A DNA stretch of 64,000 nucleotides from Ferrimonas kyonanensis DSM 18153 (GCF_000425405.1 NZ_KE384366.1:1-64000); one strand, 5' to 3'. Counted from the stretch's first letter, positions 29,084 through 38,337 are shown. Notes: generated by a model from the letters alone, not told the origin. Translations and numbers: made by a program.

Positions 29084-31421
29084 CGGTTCGCTTCCCTTTT
29101 CGCTGTACTGCGGCCGGCTCTCCTTGCATTGGTCCCATCGGGCCGGCCGCTCCCTCCCCGTCGATGCGGTGCCGATCCTGAGTATCCAGCAACCCAGGCA
29201 CGATCCTGGATAAGCCGGACAACAGGTGTTCCCGGGTGATGGGTTTGGTGATGCAGCCTTCAAAGCCGGACGCCAGTAGGTTTGGGTCCCGCTGCGACAG
29301 TACATTGGCGGTCAGGGCAATCACCGGGGTGCCGTGGTGCTGAGGCAGTTGACGGCGAAGGGCCTGGCAGGTTTGGTAGCCGTCCATGCCCGGCATTTGG
29401 ATATCCAGCAGAATCAGATCAAACCCCTGGGTCTGCAATAACTCAATTGCCTGTTTCCCCCCGTCTGCCACCGTGGCGGTGGCCCCCATTTTGGTCAGTA
29501 TCTGCTTAGCCACCAGCCGATTGGTCATGACGTCATCGACCACCAAAATCCGCCTGTCGCGCAACGGGTGACCATTGTCCCGAAGGACAGGTTGCGATTC
29601 GGCCGGTGCCTGTTGGTGCAGCAGTTGCTGCAGGTCTTTGGCGGAGACCGGAAGGCTAATGGCGGTGAACTCCGGTGTCGGTGTGCTCCCTTCGGAGTCG
29701 ATGCTGTAGAGTTTCCACTTCCTCCGTCGCGGTGACAGGGTTGGTTTCAGTTGCCGCCACTGTTGTCGCCCTTGTGCGTCGGCCAGGATAACGTGAAGCA
29801 GTCCCGGCTCGTCGGTGTGGCTCAGCATGGCGGGATTGTCGCTGGCATCGAAATGCTGGCGGCGAAGAATGTCCAGCAGGGCGGGAACGGCCACCCGGTC
29901 CTGCCCGAGCACCAGCACCTGTCCCAGGCTGGGGCGGGATTGAGGAACGGTGTCGTCAATGGGCAGTGAAAATCGAAACGTGGTCCCGGCGCCCGGCGTA
30001 CTGGTGACCGTCAGTTCTCCCCCCAGCAAGGTTGCCAGACTGTGGCTGATGGCCAGTCCCAGGCCGGTGCCTCCGAAGCGGCGGGAGATGGAGGAGTCGG
30101 CTTGGGTGAAAGCATCGAACAGGTGCTTCTGGGCCTCAGGTGAGATGCCGATGCCGGTGTCGGTCACCGTGATCAGCAGGGAGTCGGCGTTGGTGCGACT
30201 CAGTCGCAGTTCGACATGACCCTGTGTGGTGAATTTGCAGGCGTTGCTGAGCAGGTTGCACAGTATCTGATGCAAGCGGAAGCGATCGCTGTGTATTACT
30301 TCCGGCGCACTGGGATCGCAATGCACCCACAGGGCCAGGGATTTATCGCGGCAATGCTTGGCGAACAAGTGGTGCAGTTCCTCCAACAGCTCGTCGACGG
30401 CAAAGTGGCGTTTGTCCAACACCAGTTTTCCGGCTTTGAGCTTGCTGTGGTCCATGATGTCATTGACCAGGGTCAGCAGGGTGCTGGAGGCCTGACCGAT
30501 GTGGCTGACCTGCTCTCGCTGCTGAGGACTCAAGGAGCTTTGACTCAATAGGTCGGTAAAACCGCTGATGGCGTTCAGCGGGGTGCGCATCTCGTGACTC
30601 ATGGTGGCCAGGAAAAAAGTTTTTAGCTCAGAGATTCGGGCCAGTTCGTTGTTGAGTTTACTGATGGAGCGCAGTTTTCGTATCAGTTCGATGGCAGACA
30701 GGGCGATCAAGGTGAGTACCAGCATCACGAAAGCCAATGCCTGTTGATTATCGTAGTGCTTGGCGGTGCGGTGGTTGGTTTGTATCGCTTGAGCCAGAGC
30801 CTCCGGCGTGCGCGTTTGCTGCAGCGCCGTCAGGTGGTATTGATGTGCGGCTTGGGAGCGCGCTAGCGCTTGGCCGTGAACGTTAATCTGACTCTGGTTT
30901 CCTGGCGGAAGTGACGCGAGCCATCGTGGTGAGGGTTTCGCAATTGCGGCAGAGTCCCGGTGTCTACTGAGGTAGTGGCGTTCCAGCCAAGCGGCATTGA
31001 GCTTCTGCGTCGGGGAGCCGCGGTGCTCTATCTGGAGAAACTGGGCCCGCAGTGCTCGAGCACTGACGGCCATGGCGACTTGGTGTTGTTGCAGGGCGTG
31101 GTAGTGGCGAGCAAACTGGGTCAGTTTCAGTTTCAGTGTTAGCTGTTGATGCTGTGGGGCACTGTACACCTCGTCACGGCTGTTATTGATGAGGTAGTGA
31201 TGCAACCAGCCCGAGTAGTCCTGGTTGCGCCGATTCTCCTGCCCCTGAGTCATCAGATCATTGAGGGCGGCGGTGATCAGGTATTCTGCCTCGGTCAGGC
31301 TGGTTTGTTGATGAGTCAGTTGCTTCAGTTGCAGGCGGCCGTAGACGATGATGGCGATCATGGCCGCGCTGACGATCAGTGCAACGGCAGCCAACGGCTT
31401 CAGGCGGGTGGCGAATGTCAT
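29010..31421 (-). CDS. Hybrid sensor histidine kinase
   Basis: 803 residues. Two membrane segments (about 9-28 and 228-246) bracket a 200-residue periplasmic sensor rich in Gln and His, with no recognised sensor fold. Then come HisKA with the phospho-acceptor His276 in M-S-H-E-M-R-T-P-L-N, an ATPase domain (N-L-L-S-N-A-C-K-F, D-T-G-I-G-I, G-T-G-L-G-L-A), a degenerate middle receiver-like stretch (about 515-610) and an intact receiver with Asp673 in L-L-D-I-Q-M-P-G-M-D-G. A polar tail of about 55 residues overlaps paralogue C antisense. The ATG overlaps the stop of the peroxidase gene by four bases, so the two are translationally coupled. Confidence 0.92.
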   Translation of the reverse strand: MTFATRLKPLAAVALIVSAAMIAIIVYGRLQLKQLTHQQTSLTEAEYLITAALNDLMTQGQENRRNQDYSGWLHHYLINNSRDEVYSAPQHQQLTLKLKLTQFARHYHALQQHQVAMAVSARALRAQFLQIEHRGSPTQKLNAAWLERHYLSRHRDSAAIAKPSPRWLASLPPGNQSQINVHGQALARSQAAHQYHLTALQQTRTPEALAQAIQTNHRTAKHYDNQQALAFVMLVLTLIALSAIELIRKLRSISKLNNELARISELKTFFLATMSHEMRTPLNAISGFTDLLSQSSLSPQQREQVSHIGQASSTLLTLVNDIMDHSKLKAGKLVLDKRHFAVDELLEELHHLFAKHCRDKSLALWVHCDPSAPEVIHSDRFRLHQILCNLLSNACKFTTQGHVELRLSRTNADSLLITVTDTGIGISPEAQKHLFDAFTQADSSISRRFGGTGLGLAISHSLATLLGGELTVTSTPGAGTTFRFSLPIDDTVPQSRPSLGQVLVLGQDRVAVPALLDILRRQHFDASDNPAMLSHTDEPGLLHVILADAQGRQQWRQLKPTLSPRRRKWKLYSIDSEGSTPTPEFTAISLPVSAKDLQQLLHQQAPAESQPVLRDNGHPLRDRRILVVDDVMTNRLVAKQILTKMGATATVADGGKQAIELLQTQGFDLILLDIQMPGMDGYQTCQALRRQLPQHHGTPVIALTANVLSQRDPNLLASGFEGCITKPITREHLLSGLSRIVPGLLDTQDRHRIDGEGAAGPMGPMQGEPAAVQRKGKRTANGTPPPFDRQEDADTTHLSEDEA

Positions 31422-32404
31422 GGTGCCTCCCGCAAAATGGCTGGCGGCGGCGCGGTAAGGCTGTGAAGAAATGCACCGATGTCGTGGGTCTGGTTAGCCG
31501 TCAGGGTGATGCCCAGTTGCGACATCGCCATGATCTCAATGGCCTGGTCGAGGTGGGTCACCGAACCGTCATGGAAATAGGGGGCTGTTTGCGCCACATT
31601 GCGCAGGCCTGGAACCCGGAATACATGGGCGTCCCGTTTGTCGCCGCTGTTGTCGCCAAGGCCCCGATCGGCGCTGGCGCTGGCGGGCCTTTGGGTCAGG
31701 CCGAAGGTCTGTTGCAGGTTGCCGCCCAGGTTGACCCCCTGATGACACAGGATGCAGCCCAGGGACTGAAACTGCGACCAGCCGGCGGACTCTGATGCGG
31801 TCAGGGTTAACTCTCCCTGAAGGTAGCGATCAAAGCGTGAGCCCGGCGTCAGCAGTTGCCGTTCAAAATGACTGATGGCCGCCTTGATGCTGTGTTCGCT
31901 CAGGGGCTGGCCGCTGGCATCGACAAAGGCGTCGTGAAAGGCGGCATCGTTCGATAACCTGGCCACCACCGCGGGCCAGTCGCTGTCCATCTCCAGTGGG
32001 TTGTGCAGCGGGCCGTCGATTTGAGTTTCCAGGGAGTGAGCGCGGCCATCCCAGAACTGGCTCGGATTCAGGCTGGTATTGAAGACCGTCGGGCTGTTGC
32101 GGGGGCCGCTGCCAGCAACTCCCGGGGACAGGGCGCTGGGCTGAGCACCGTATTGATTCAGCGGATGGCAGGTGGCACAACTGACCTTGCCATTGCTGGA
32201 CAGGCGCGGATCCATAAACAGCGCCAGGCCGATGCGGGTCAGTGCCGGGTTGTCATCAACAGCGACGGGAATGGGGACGACGGGCCGATTCTGGTGAGTC
32301 TTCAGTGGCTGCAAATCCGCCACGATGTTGGGATGCAGGTGCGGTTGTTCGAGGCTGCATCCATGCAGCAACAGGGCGATCCAGGCACCCCAGAGCGGTC
32401 TCAT
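31418..32404 (-). CDS. Lipoprotein di-haem cytochrome c peroxidase (MauG/CCP family)
   Basis: 328 residues with a lipoprotein signal (L-L-H-G-C, Cys16) and two haem c sites, CATCH at 76-80 and CILCH at 217-221, as in bacterial di-haem peroxidases. The F-W-D-G-R motif near 117-121 and the C-terminal Y-F-H-D-G-S-V region with distal Met (I-M-A-M-S) also fit. Such enzymes reduce hydrogen peroxide in the periplasm or modify proteins. The start is the ATG at 32404, after AAGGA. It is the first gene of a two-gene operon with the hybrid kinase, which suggests a redox input to the sensor. Confidence 0.9.
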   Translation of the reverse strand: MRPLWGAWIALLLHGCSLEQPHLHPNIVADLQPLKTHQNRPVVPIPVAVDDNPALTRIGLALFMDPRLSSNGKVSCATCHPLNQYGAQPSALSPGVAGSGPRNSPTVFNTSLNPSQFWDGRAHSLETQIDGPLHNPLEMDSDWPAVVARLSNDAAFHDAFVDASGQPLSEHSIKAAISHFERQLLTPGSRFDRYLQGELTLTASESAGWSQFQSLGCILCHQGVNLGGNLQQTFGLTQRPASASADRGLGDNSGDKRDAHVFRVPGLRNVAQTAPYFHDGSVTHLDQAIEIMAMSQLGITLTANQTHDIGAFLHSLTAPPPAILREAP

Positions 32405-32655
32405 ACTCAATCCTTGAGTGTGTTTATCTCCTTGTAACCTATAGGTGCCAAGATAGCCATTGTCCAAAAAAACACCAAAAAATGGCCTGTTGCAGGGTCA
32501 TTGTTGGCAAGAAATAGGGTAAAGTGACAAGTGTAACTGGTTGACCCTGGTTCAGGTTCTGCTTGAGCTGGCCGGCATTAGCCGATAGCTTAAAAGCTGC
32601 TGTAGTGAACCCCGGAGATCAAGTGATTGATTCAGTGGGAGCGAAGGATTGCGAG

Positions 32656-33291
32656 ATGACTACAAAATTTTCCAAAGTGTTGTTTATACAGGGAGATGAC
32701 AGCGCCAACTCCCTGCCAATGCTGTGCAAGACCCTGGAGGTGGAGATCGAGGTCCGCAACCAGCCCGGGGACGTGCGTGCATCGGAACTGAACCGGCCGG
32801 ATCTGTTGCTGCTGGTGTCACAGGACTCCTGTGGTTTAAACCGCAATGGCGTGCCGGTGTGGGTGCAGCGGTTGCTGCCAGAGCAATCGGTGGCGTTGTT
32901 CGGCGTCACCGAAGACAGTGTCGATCCGGTGCACCTGCTGACTCAGGGAGTGAAGGGGGTGCTGTACCACAACGATCGGGTCGACATGAGCCTGTCGGCG
33001 CTGCGGGCGCTGATTCAGGGGGAGCTGTGGTTTTCACGGGCGACTCTGGAGCAGGCGGTGTGCCAGATGATCGGTGCCCAGGCGCAACAGAGCAGTCGCC
33101 AGGAGCAAGACAAACTGACCAATCGTGAGCAGAGCGTGGTACGACTGGTGGCCCTTGGAGCCAGAAACAAAGAGATAGCCCGCAAGTTGTTCATCAGCGA
33201 GTACACGGTTAAGGCTCACCTGGCCTCCATCTTTCGTAAAACCGAAACCCGCAACCGGGTTGAGCTGGTGAGTAAGCTCGGCCTGGCCTGA
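32656..33291 (+). CDS. csgD: CsgD-like LuxR-family curli regulator
   Basis: 211 residues: an N-terminal receiver-like domain without a clear phospho-acceptor set, and a C-terminal LuxR helix-turn-helix (about 150-211; L-T-N-R-E-Q-S-V-V, K-E-I-A-R-K-L-F-I-S-E-Y-T-V-K-A-H-L). CsgD in enterobacteria has the same architecture and activates csgBA. The start is the ATG at 32656, 7 bp after AAGGA; an upstream TTG would add 31 residues. It is convergent with csgA and divergent from the peroxidase operon. The curli context makes CsgD the best name. Confidence 0.85.
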   Translation: MTTKFSKVLFIQGDDSANSLPMLCKTLEVEIEVRNQPGDVRASELNRPDLLLLVSQDSCGLNRNGVPVWVQRLLPEQSVALFGVTEDSVDPVHLLTQGVKGVLYHNDRVDMSLSALRALIQGELWFSRATLEQAVCQMIGAQAQQSSRQEQDKLTNREQSVVRLVALGARNKEIARKLFISEYTVKAHLASIFRKTETRNRVELVSKLGLA

Positions 33292-33310
33292 GCGGCGTAA
33301 ACGGACGTAA

Positions 33311-33336
33311 AAAGGGAGACCTCAGGGTCTCCCTTT
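33311..33336. terminator. Bidirectional terminator csgD / csgA
   Basis: AAAGGGAGACC (33311-33321), loop TCAG, GGTCTCCCTTT (33326-33336): an 11-bp stem with A and T flanks usable from both sides between two convergent genes. Confidence 0.85.
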
Positions 33337-33353
33337 GTTGTTCAGGGCGCCGG

Positions 33354-35162
33354 TTATGGATTCATCTGTACCACAGTGGCGCTGTTGTACATGCCACCCT
33401 GCATCACAGTGGCGGTGTTCCCCATGCCACTCTGATCAATGGTGGCGGTGTTGAATGAACCGGTTTGAGTCAGGTCGATGGTGTTGCCATCGCCAATCTG
33501 GCTGCCGTACAGGGCGTTGTTGTTTCCGCCAGTTTGGCTGACCAGCAGGGTGTTGCCGTTACCGTTGGACTCATAAGCACCGCCGGACTCGTTGGCGGCG
33601 ATGACGTTGCCATTGCCTTCCTGCAGCAGGGTGGCGGTCAGGCCGGCGCCAGACGTCAGCAGAGACAGGCTGTTCATCTCACCATCCTGGGTGGTAGAGA
33701 TGGTGCCGCCACTGCCTTTGGCATTGACCTTGGCGTAGTTATCGTTGCCGCTCTGGCTCATGGTGATGCCGTGGCCGTCGCCGGTCACGTCCACATCGAA
33801 CTCCTGCAGGCTGCCGCTTTGAGTCAGAGTCAGAGTATTGCTGTCGGCATAGACGTCGACGTCGGCGCGATGATCGCTGCCGGTTTGGCCCAGAGTCAGG
33901 GTGTTGCCGTCGCCGTCGGCTATGACATTGGCGTAGTTACGATCGCCCAACTGGTCGATGGTCAGAGTCGAGTTGGTCGAGCCCCAGGAGCTGGCGTAAT
34001 CGATCTGGTTGCTCTCGCCTGTCTGAGTCAGGGTGTAATCCACGTTCTCTGACCAGCGCACGTCCACGTCGATCTCGTTGCTCTGGCCGGTCTGGTTGGT
34101 GACCAGTTCACTGTCGGTCAGGTCCACGGCGATGAAGTCAACGTCGTTGCCGTTGCCTTCGGCCAGGTCGCCCTGAGTGGCCGACAGAGTGGAGTTGCTG
34201 ATGTTGCTGACGGTACCGGTAACGATGTTGCCATTGCCCGCCTGGTCGGCCGTGATGGTCGAGCCGTTGATGCCATCGGCATCGGAGAAGTCGATGCTGT
34301 TGCCACTGCCGGCCTGTACGCCCTTAATGGTGGAGGCGCTGACGTCGTTGACACCGGACAGGTTGAAGCTGTTGGCGCTGCCGTTCTGGTCGCTGGAGAT
34401 GGTGGCACCGCTCAGGTTGGTGACGCTGAGCAAGTTAACACTGTTGCCCTGGCCATTTTGGAAGGCGTCGATGCTGCCGCCTTCGACATTTTCGACGTCG
34501 CTCATGTCGATGATGTTGCTATCGCCGTTCTGCAGGGTGGTCACGCCGACGCCCTGCAGGTTGTTGACGTCGGACATGTCCAGGTTGTTGTTGTCGCCGC
34601 TTTGACCGGCAGTCACGGTATTGCCGGAGGCGTTTTCGGAGTGGAAGCTGATGACGTTGCTGTCGCCGCTCTGATCCAACATCAAGGTGTTGTCGACGCC
34701 GGCGGCGCTCATCATGATCTGGTTGCCGACGGCGGCGCCTTCGACATCCTGGCCATCGCCATAGGTTTGAGTGGCCGTCACGTCGTTGTTACCGCCAAAC
34801 ATGTCGATGGCAATCTGCTGGCCCTGTGCCTTGTCAAGTAGGCCGGTGCTGCCGTTCTGAGTCAGGTTGTAGTCGCTGCCGGCACCTGTGGTGGTGCTGG
34901 TTTCATTCAGACTGATGGCGTTGCTGTCGCCACTCTGGCTCAGGATGGCGGTGTTGCCGCCATCGGCAAACAGGCCGGTGGCGATGTCGTTATTGTCGCC
35001 GCTCTGAGTCATGGTCGCGCTGTTGCCACCATTGGAGTGGTAGTTGGCGGCGTTGTCATTGCCGGTTTGGGTAATGGAGACGGTGTCTTCTGCCGTCGCG
35101 GCAAAACCCACACTGGCCAGAGCAACGGCCACCAGTGATAACTTAATTCCGTGTTTCATCAT
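33354..35162 (-). CDS. csgA: Very long curlin, major curli subunit CsgA-like
   Basis: 602 residues with a signal peptide (about 1-24, A-T-A-E) and a body built of curlin repeats. I count about 26 turns of the type [hydrophobic]-x-Q-x-G-x-x-N (for example I-T-Q-T-G-N-D-N, L-D-Q-S-G-D-S-N, L-T-Q-T-G-S-F-N), spaced about 20-25 residues apart. E. coli CsgA has 151 residues and five repeats, so this is about four times as long. The middle (190-330) is less regular and Asp/Ser-rich. Two adjacent start codons exist (35162, 35159). The protein should be exported by CsgG and assemble on CsgB as an amyloid. Low Lys/Arg, high Asp. Confidence 0.9.
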   Translation of the reverse strand: MMKHGIKLSLVAVALASVGFAATAEDTVSITQTGNDNAANYHSNGGNSATMTQSGDNNDIATGLFADGGNTAILSQSGDSNAISLNETSTTTGAGSDYNLTQNGSTGLLDKAQGQQIAIDMFGGNNDVTATQTYGDGQDVEGAAVGNQIMMSAAGVDNTLMLDQSGDSNVISFHSENASGNTVTAGQSGDNNNLDMSDVNNLQGVGVTTLQNGDSNIIDMSDVENVEGGSIDAFQNGQGNSVNLLSVTNLSGATISSDQNGSANSFNLSGVNDVSASTIKGVQAGSGNSIDFSDADGINGSTITADQAGNGNIVTGTVSNISNSTLSATQGDLAEGNGNDVDFIAVDLTDSELVTNQTGQSNEIDVDVRWSENVDYTLTQTGESNQIDYASSWGSTNSTLTIDQLGDRNYANVIADGDGNTLTLGQTGSDHRADVDVYADSNTLTLTQSGSLQEFDVDVTGDGHGITMSQSGNDNYAKVNAKGSGGTISTTQDGEMNSLSLLTSGAGLTATLLQEGNGNVIAANESGGAYESNGNGNTLLVSQTGGNNNALYGSQIGDGNTIDLTQTGSFNTATIDQSGMGNTATVMQGGMYNSATVVQMNP

Positions 35163-35177
35163 CAGTTCCTTTTCGGA

Positions 35178-35669
35178 TTAGTAAAAGCCTATCAGGAGAT
35201 CACGGCCGTATCCGGTCTGCTGGATGGTGAGCGGCGATTCCATCGGCGTCACTGAATAGATCCCGACATCGAGGAGGTTGGCGTCCCCCTCCTGGTGAAT
35301 CTCAAGTTTGCTGCCATTACCCCCCTGAAAGATGTGGGCCTGGTTATCGTTGCCGTACTGGCTGAGCGTTAGCTCGTTGTTAGTGCCATACTGCAGCGCC
35401 GCAACCCGGTTGCCCTCTCCCTGCTGTTGGATAATGCTGTCTTGGTGTTCGCCATTTTGTAAAAGGGCGATGAGGTTGTCGTTGCCCGACTGATACAGAG
35501 CGGCGCGGTTAAAGGCGCCGGTTTGTTGCAGCGAGATCCTGTTCGGGTTTTCCTGCGCCAGCAAATCCGCTACCGAGCGAGAGTCCATCAAGGCCTGCAG
35601 AGGCAAAGACAACTCATTCGCCAGCAGTGGCGTGCAGAGTAATAGAAAACTCAGAAGCAGCGATTTCAT
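35178..35669 (-). CDS. csgB: Curli nucleator CsgB-like protein
   Basis: 163 residues: signal peptide (about 1-18, L-L-A-N) and about eight curlin repeats (I-S-L-Q-Q-T-G-A-F-N, L-Y-Q-S-G-N-D-N, L-S-Q-Y-G-N-D-N). CsgB anchors and nucleates CsgA fibres on the cell surface. It lies 15 bp before csgA, csgB first, the order of the enterobacterial csgBA operon. GAGG precedes the ATG at 35669. The C-terminus (G-Y-G-R-D-L-L-I-G-F-Y) departs from the repeat, as in CsgB. Confidence 0.88.
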   Translation of the reverse strand: MKSLLLSFLLLCTPLLANELSLPLQALMDSRSVADLLAQENPNRISLQQTGAFNRAALYQSGNDNLIALLQNGEHQDSIIQQQGEGNRVAALQYGTNNELTLSQYGNDNQAHIFQGGNGSKLEIHQEGDANLLDVGIYSVTPMESPLTIQQTGYGRDLLIGFY

Positions 35670-35874
35670 AACAACCTCATCAGAAAGTAGCTCCATGCTA
35701 CCTATCCCATTTGAGGGCCTCTATAGCCGTTATGGGGGGTTTTCTGGTTCTGACAATTTTATGCTTAAGTTGCTGATTAATAGCTTATTGTCTAGGTATT
35801 GTTCGGTCCTTGCTGGTGTGGGCTAGTTCATCGGGGTTAGGCTGTTTTTCGGGGGGTTAGCTCTGTTTTCAGGC

Positions 35875-35900
35875 AAAAAAAAGGCAGCCCGTAGGCTGCC
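35875..35900 (-). terminator. Terminator after csgG
   Basis: GGCAGCC (35883-35889), loop CGTA, GGCTGCC (35894-35900), next to an eight-A run that reads as T on the minus strand. It ends the csgEFG transcript and separates it from csgBA, which must have its own promoter in 35670-35874. Confidence 0.85.
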
Positions 35901-35936
35901 CGAGGCAAGCGTTGAAACAGGAACGGTGCTGGAGGG

Positions 35937-36692
35937 TTAACTGCTGCTCCAGAAGCCCTTCTGTTTGCCCTGTTCGATGATCTCCGCCACCGCGGTTTCC
36001 AGGGCCTGGCGAACGCAGAGTTGCACCGGCTCGTTGGTGGTGTAGCCGGTTTCTGCTTCCGCCAACCGGTTGAGGCTGATGTAGCGGAAAAAGCCGGCTC
36101 GCAGTTCCTGTGAGAAGATGTTCTTGGTGGCAGAAACCGACAGCAGCACCTTGCCGCTGTGGACGTCGACCGCCCGCAGGTACAGGGTGACCTGATCCTT
36201 GCGGAACAGTTCGGAGATGCCGATGCCGTAATACTCCAGACCGATGCCGCCGGTAGAGGTGTCGGTATCGTAGGAGATGATGCCGCCCTCAAACAGCAAC
36301 CTGGCATCCGCCAGTGACGGCAGAGATTCCTCTTTGCTTTGTCGCTGGCGAATGATCTTGCGTTCGGTCAACAGGTTCTGCAGCCCTTCACGTTCCACCG
36401 GATCAAACCAGCCGGTCTCCAGCAGTGTCTGTATCAGCATCGAGGTGGCGCCCTGAGTCACCGCGGTGGAGAAGGAGCTGACATTGGCCTGAGGCTTATA
36501 TTGTCCGGTCTGGTCTCGAAAGGCGTACACCGCCACCGGTATCGGGTATTGTGGCGTCGGTGCCTGCTGCATCGACAACATCAGCTCGCTGACCGGATCG
36601 ATCTGTGCCTGCTCGGTAAACAGGTCAGGTTTGGGCATGGCCGCGCAGCCGGACAGCAGCATGAGCATCAGCAGAATCAGTGGCAGTCTCAT
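35937..36692 (-). CDS. csgG: Curli secretion channel lipoprotein CsgG
   Basis: Forms the nonameric outer-membrane pore that exports CsgA and CsgB. Lipoprotein signal with Cys16 (L-L-S-G-C-A-A), then the CsgG domain: V-A-V-Y-A-F-R-D-Q-T-G-Q-Y-K-P near 53-67, the constriction-loop region S-S-F-S-T-A-V-T-Q-G-A near 72-82 and E-Y-Y-G-I-G near 154. 251 residues, slightly shorter than E. coli CsgG (277). Follows csgF by 2 bp. Confidence 0.96.
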   Translation of the reverse strand: MRLPLILLMLMLLSGCAAMPKPDLFTEQAQIDPVSELMLSMQQAPTPQYPIPVAVYAFRDQTGQYKPQANVSSFSTAVTQGATSMLIQTLLETGWFDPVEREGLQNLLTERKIIRQRQSKEESLPSLADARLLFEGGIISYDTDTSTGGIGLEYYGIGISELFRKDQVTLYLRAVDVHSGKVLLSVSATKNIFSQELRAGFFRYISLNRLAEAETGYTTNEPVQLCVRQALETAVAEIIEQGKQKGFWSSS

Positions 36693-36694
36693 GG

Positions 36695-37084
36695 CTACAA
36701 CTCCACTCGAGGCATGACGATCTCGGTGATCTCACCGGTGGTGATGTCGGTAATGCGGACGATGATGTTATTGGGATCGCTGTCAAGCACCTCGACGATG
36801 TAGTCGCCGGTGTTGTAAGTGCCGGCGGTAAACTCGCCGTTGGAGATGCTGCGGGTCAGGCTGTACAACAGGTTGCGCTCCAGCGACTCCTGGAACCGCT
36901 CTACGAAGCTGGCTTCGGTGCGATCGGCGGTATGGTCATTCTGAGACTGAGCCTTGCCAAGCAGGAAGCTGCCGTTAAGCGGATTGCCGCCAAAGCTGGG
37001 GTTGATGGGTTGGTAGCTGAGCTGAGTGGCGCCGACGGTAAAGCTCAGCAGCGGGGTCAGTAGCCAGAGAAATCGGATGCGCAT
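36695..37084 (-). CDS. csgF: Curli assembly factor CsgF
   Basis: Surface-exposed factor that sits in the CsgG pore and couples secretion to CsgB nucleation. The mature N-terminus carries the family signature Q-P-I-N-P-S-F-G-G-N-P after the signal peptide (about 1-19). The start at 37084, directly after GGAGGTGAAC, is preferred to a longer in-frame reading. 129 residues, typical. Confidence 0.95.
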   Translation of the reverse strand: MRIRFLWLLTPLLSFTVGATQLSYQPINPSFGGNPLNGSFLLGKAQSQNDHTADRTEASFVERFQESLERNLLYSLTRSISNGEFTAGTYNTGDYIVEVLDSDPNNIIVRITDITTGEITEIVMPRVEL

Positions 37085-37100
37085 GTTCACCTCCATGTGA

Positions 37101-37487
37101 TCACCAGTGGTCATCGTGCTGGCCCAGCATGATGTTGGCTTTCACCTGTGTTACGTGGTCGATGGTGACCAACATGGCCTGATCCGCGCGCTCCTTCATG
37201 TTGTTGTGGCGGCGGCCAAAATAGGTCTCATATATTTTTGTTTGATTGACCTCTATCCACAGTCGAGTCCCGGCTTGCGGGTAGACGGTTTCACTGACGG
37301 TGACGATGAACCCTTGAGTGCCAGGCAGATCCCGCCAGTAGCCGGAATAGTAGTAGAGAAAATCTTTGCCAAACCGGGTCAGGGTCCGATCCACCAGCAG
37401 GCCATCCAGTTCGATGTCGTCTTCCTGAGCCCAGGCGGGGGCTGACAGGAGCAGCGGTAGGGACAGCAACAGCGCTCGCCACATCAT
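37101..37487 (-). CDS. csgE: Curli secretion specificity factor CsgE
   Basis: Periplasmic cap of CsgG that directs curlins to the channel. Signal peptide (about 1-20, A-W-A), then the CsgE domain (E-L-D-G-L-L-V-D-R-T-L-T-R-F-G-K-D-F). 128 residues. First gene of csgE-csgF-csgG; adjacent ATGs at 37487 and 37484 are equally possible starts. Confidence 0.95.
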   Translation of the reverse strand: MMWRALLLSLPLLLSAPAWAQEDDIELDGLLVDRTLTRFGKDFLYYYSGYWRDLPGTQGFIVTVSETVYPQAGTRLWIEVNQTKIYETYFGRRHNNMKERADQAMLVTIDHVTQVKANIMLGQHDDHW

Positions 37488-37713
37488 GGTCTACGGCCTT
37501 AGGTATCTGAAAAAAGGTGAGTTGTCGGTCAAACCCATGGACGTAACTTAGGGATAATCACTCGGGCTTCCCATCACCCAAAAGTTTAGTTTCTGAGCTG
37601 TTTTGGTGCCAATGGGCTAGCCCATTCATGCCTGTGGTGCCGTCGGAGGGACTTGCCCTGACCGGCGCTTGTGGCCATCATGCCGGAAATGAGAATTACG
37701 ATGGAGCGCCACC

Positions 37714-38124
37714 ATGAACCAGCGCATGCTGACCCTGTCCCCGCGCCCGCGGGGGTTTCACCTGATCACCGATGAGATTGAGGCGGCGTTGCCGCTGGCG
37801 CAGTTGCCCAGTGGCCTGCTGCATCTGCAACTGCAACACACCTCTGCCAGCCTGACCCTGAATGAGAACTGTGATCCTACCGTGCGTGGTGACTTCAGCG
37901 CCTTCTTTGATCGTCTGGTGCCCGATGGCAGCGCCTATTTTCGCCATGATTATGAAGGCGATGACGACATACCGGCCCACATTAAGAGCAGTCTGCTGGG
38001 CACCAGTTTGTTGCTGCCGGTTCGACAAGGGCGACTGGGGCTGGGGCAGTGGCAAGGGATCTATCTCGGTGAACACCGGGATCACGGCGGAGCACGACGG
38101 CTGCTGACTACCCTGATGGGCTAA
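37714..38124 (+). CDS. yjbQ: YjbQ/UPF0047 family protein
   Basis: 136 residues of the YjbQ family: R-P-R-G-F-H-L-I-T at the start, [14 protein letters not shown] near 46-59, and the C-terminal [17 protein letters not shown] with the conserved His residues. Members bind metal and weakly complement thiamine phosphate synthase mutants; the true role is unsettled. Stands alone between the curli and dusA loci. Confidence 0.92.
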   Translation: MNQRMLTLSPRPRGFHLITDEIEAALPLAQLPSGLLHLQLQHTSASLTLNENCDPTVRGDFSAFFDRLVPDGSAYFRHDYEGDDDIPAHIKSSLLGTSLLLPVRQGRLGLGQWQGIYLGEHRDHGGARRLLTTLMG

Positions 38125-38337
38125 CGAGGCGTTGTTCAGGGTAAAGCCAGTACCGGCAGGGAGTTAGGCCGGGTGGTGTCGAGGCACCCTCGACCGAGGG
38201 GCGATTGGCTTTTTTCAGTGCCGCCTGGCTCTGCTATACTGCCGCCCCTGGCCCGTTAGGGCCTTAGGTTGCCCAAGCTGGGCGGCCGGGTTGACCATCC
38301 GCGACCGAATGGTCTGAGTGAATTTGTAAAAGGTGTC

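Noticed and set aside
33354-35669. Regular short repeats resembling a CRISPR or satellite array
   Set aside because: The repeats vary at the DNA level and encode curlin turns (Q-x-G-x-x-N); there are no identical direct repeats with unique spacers and no cas genes.
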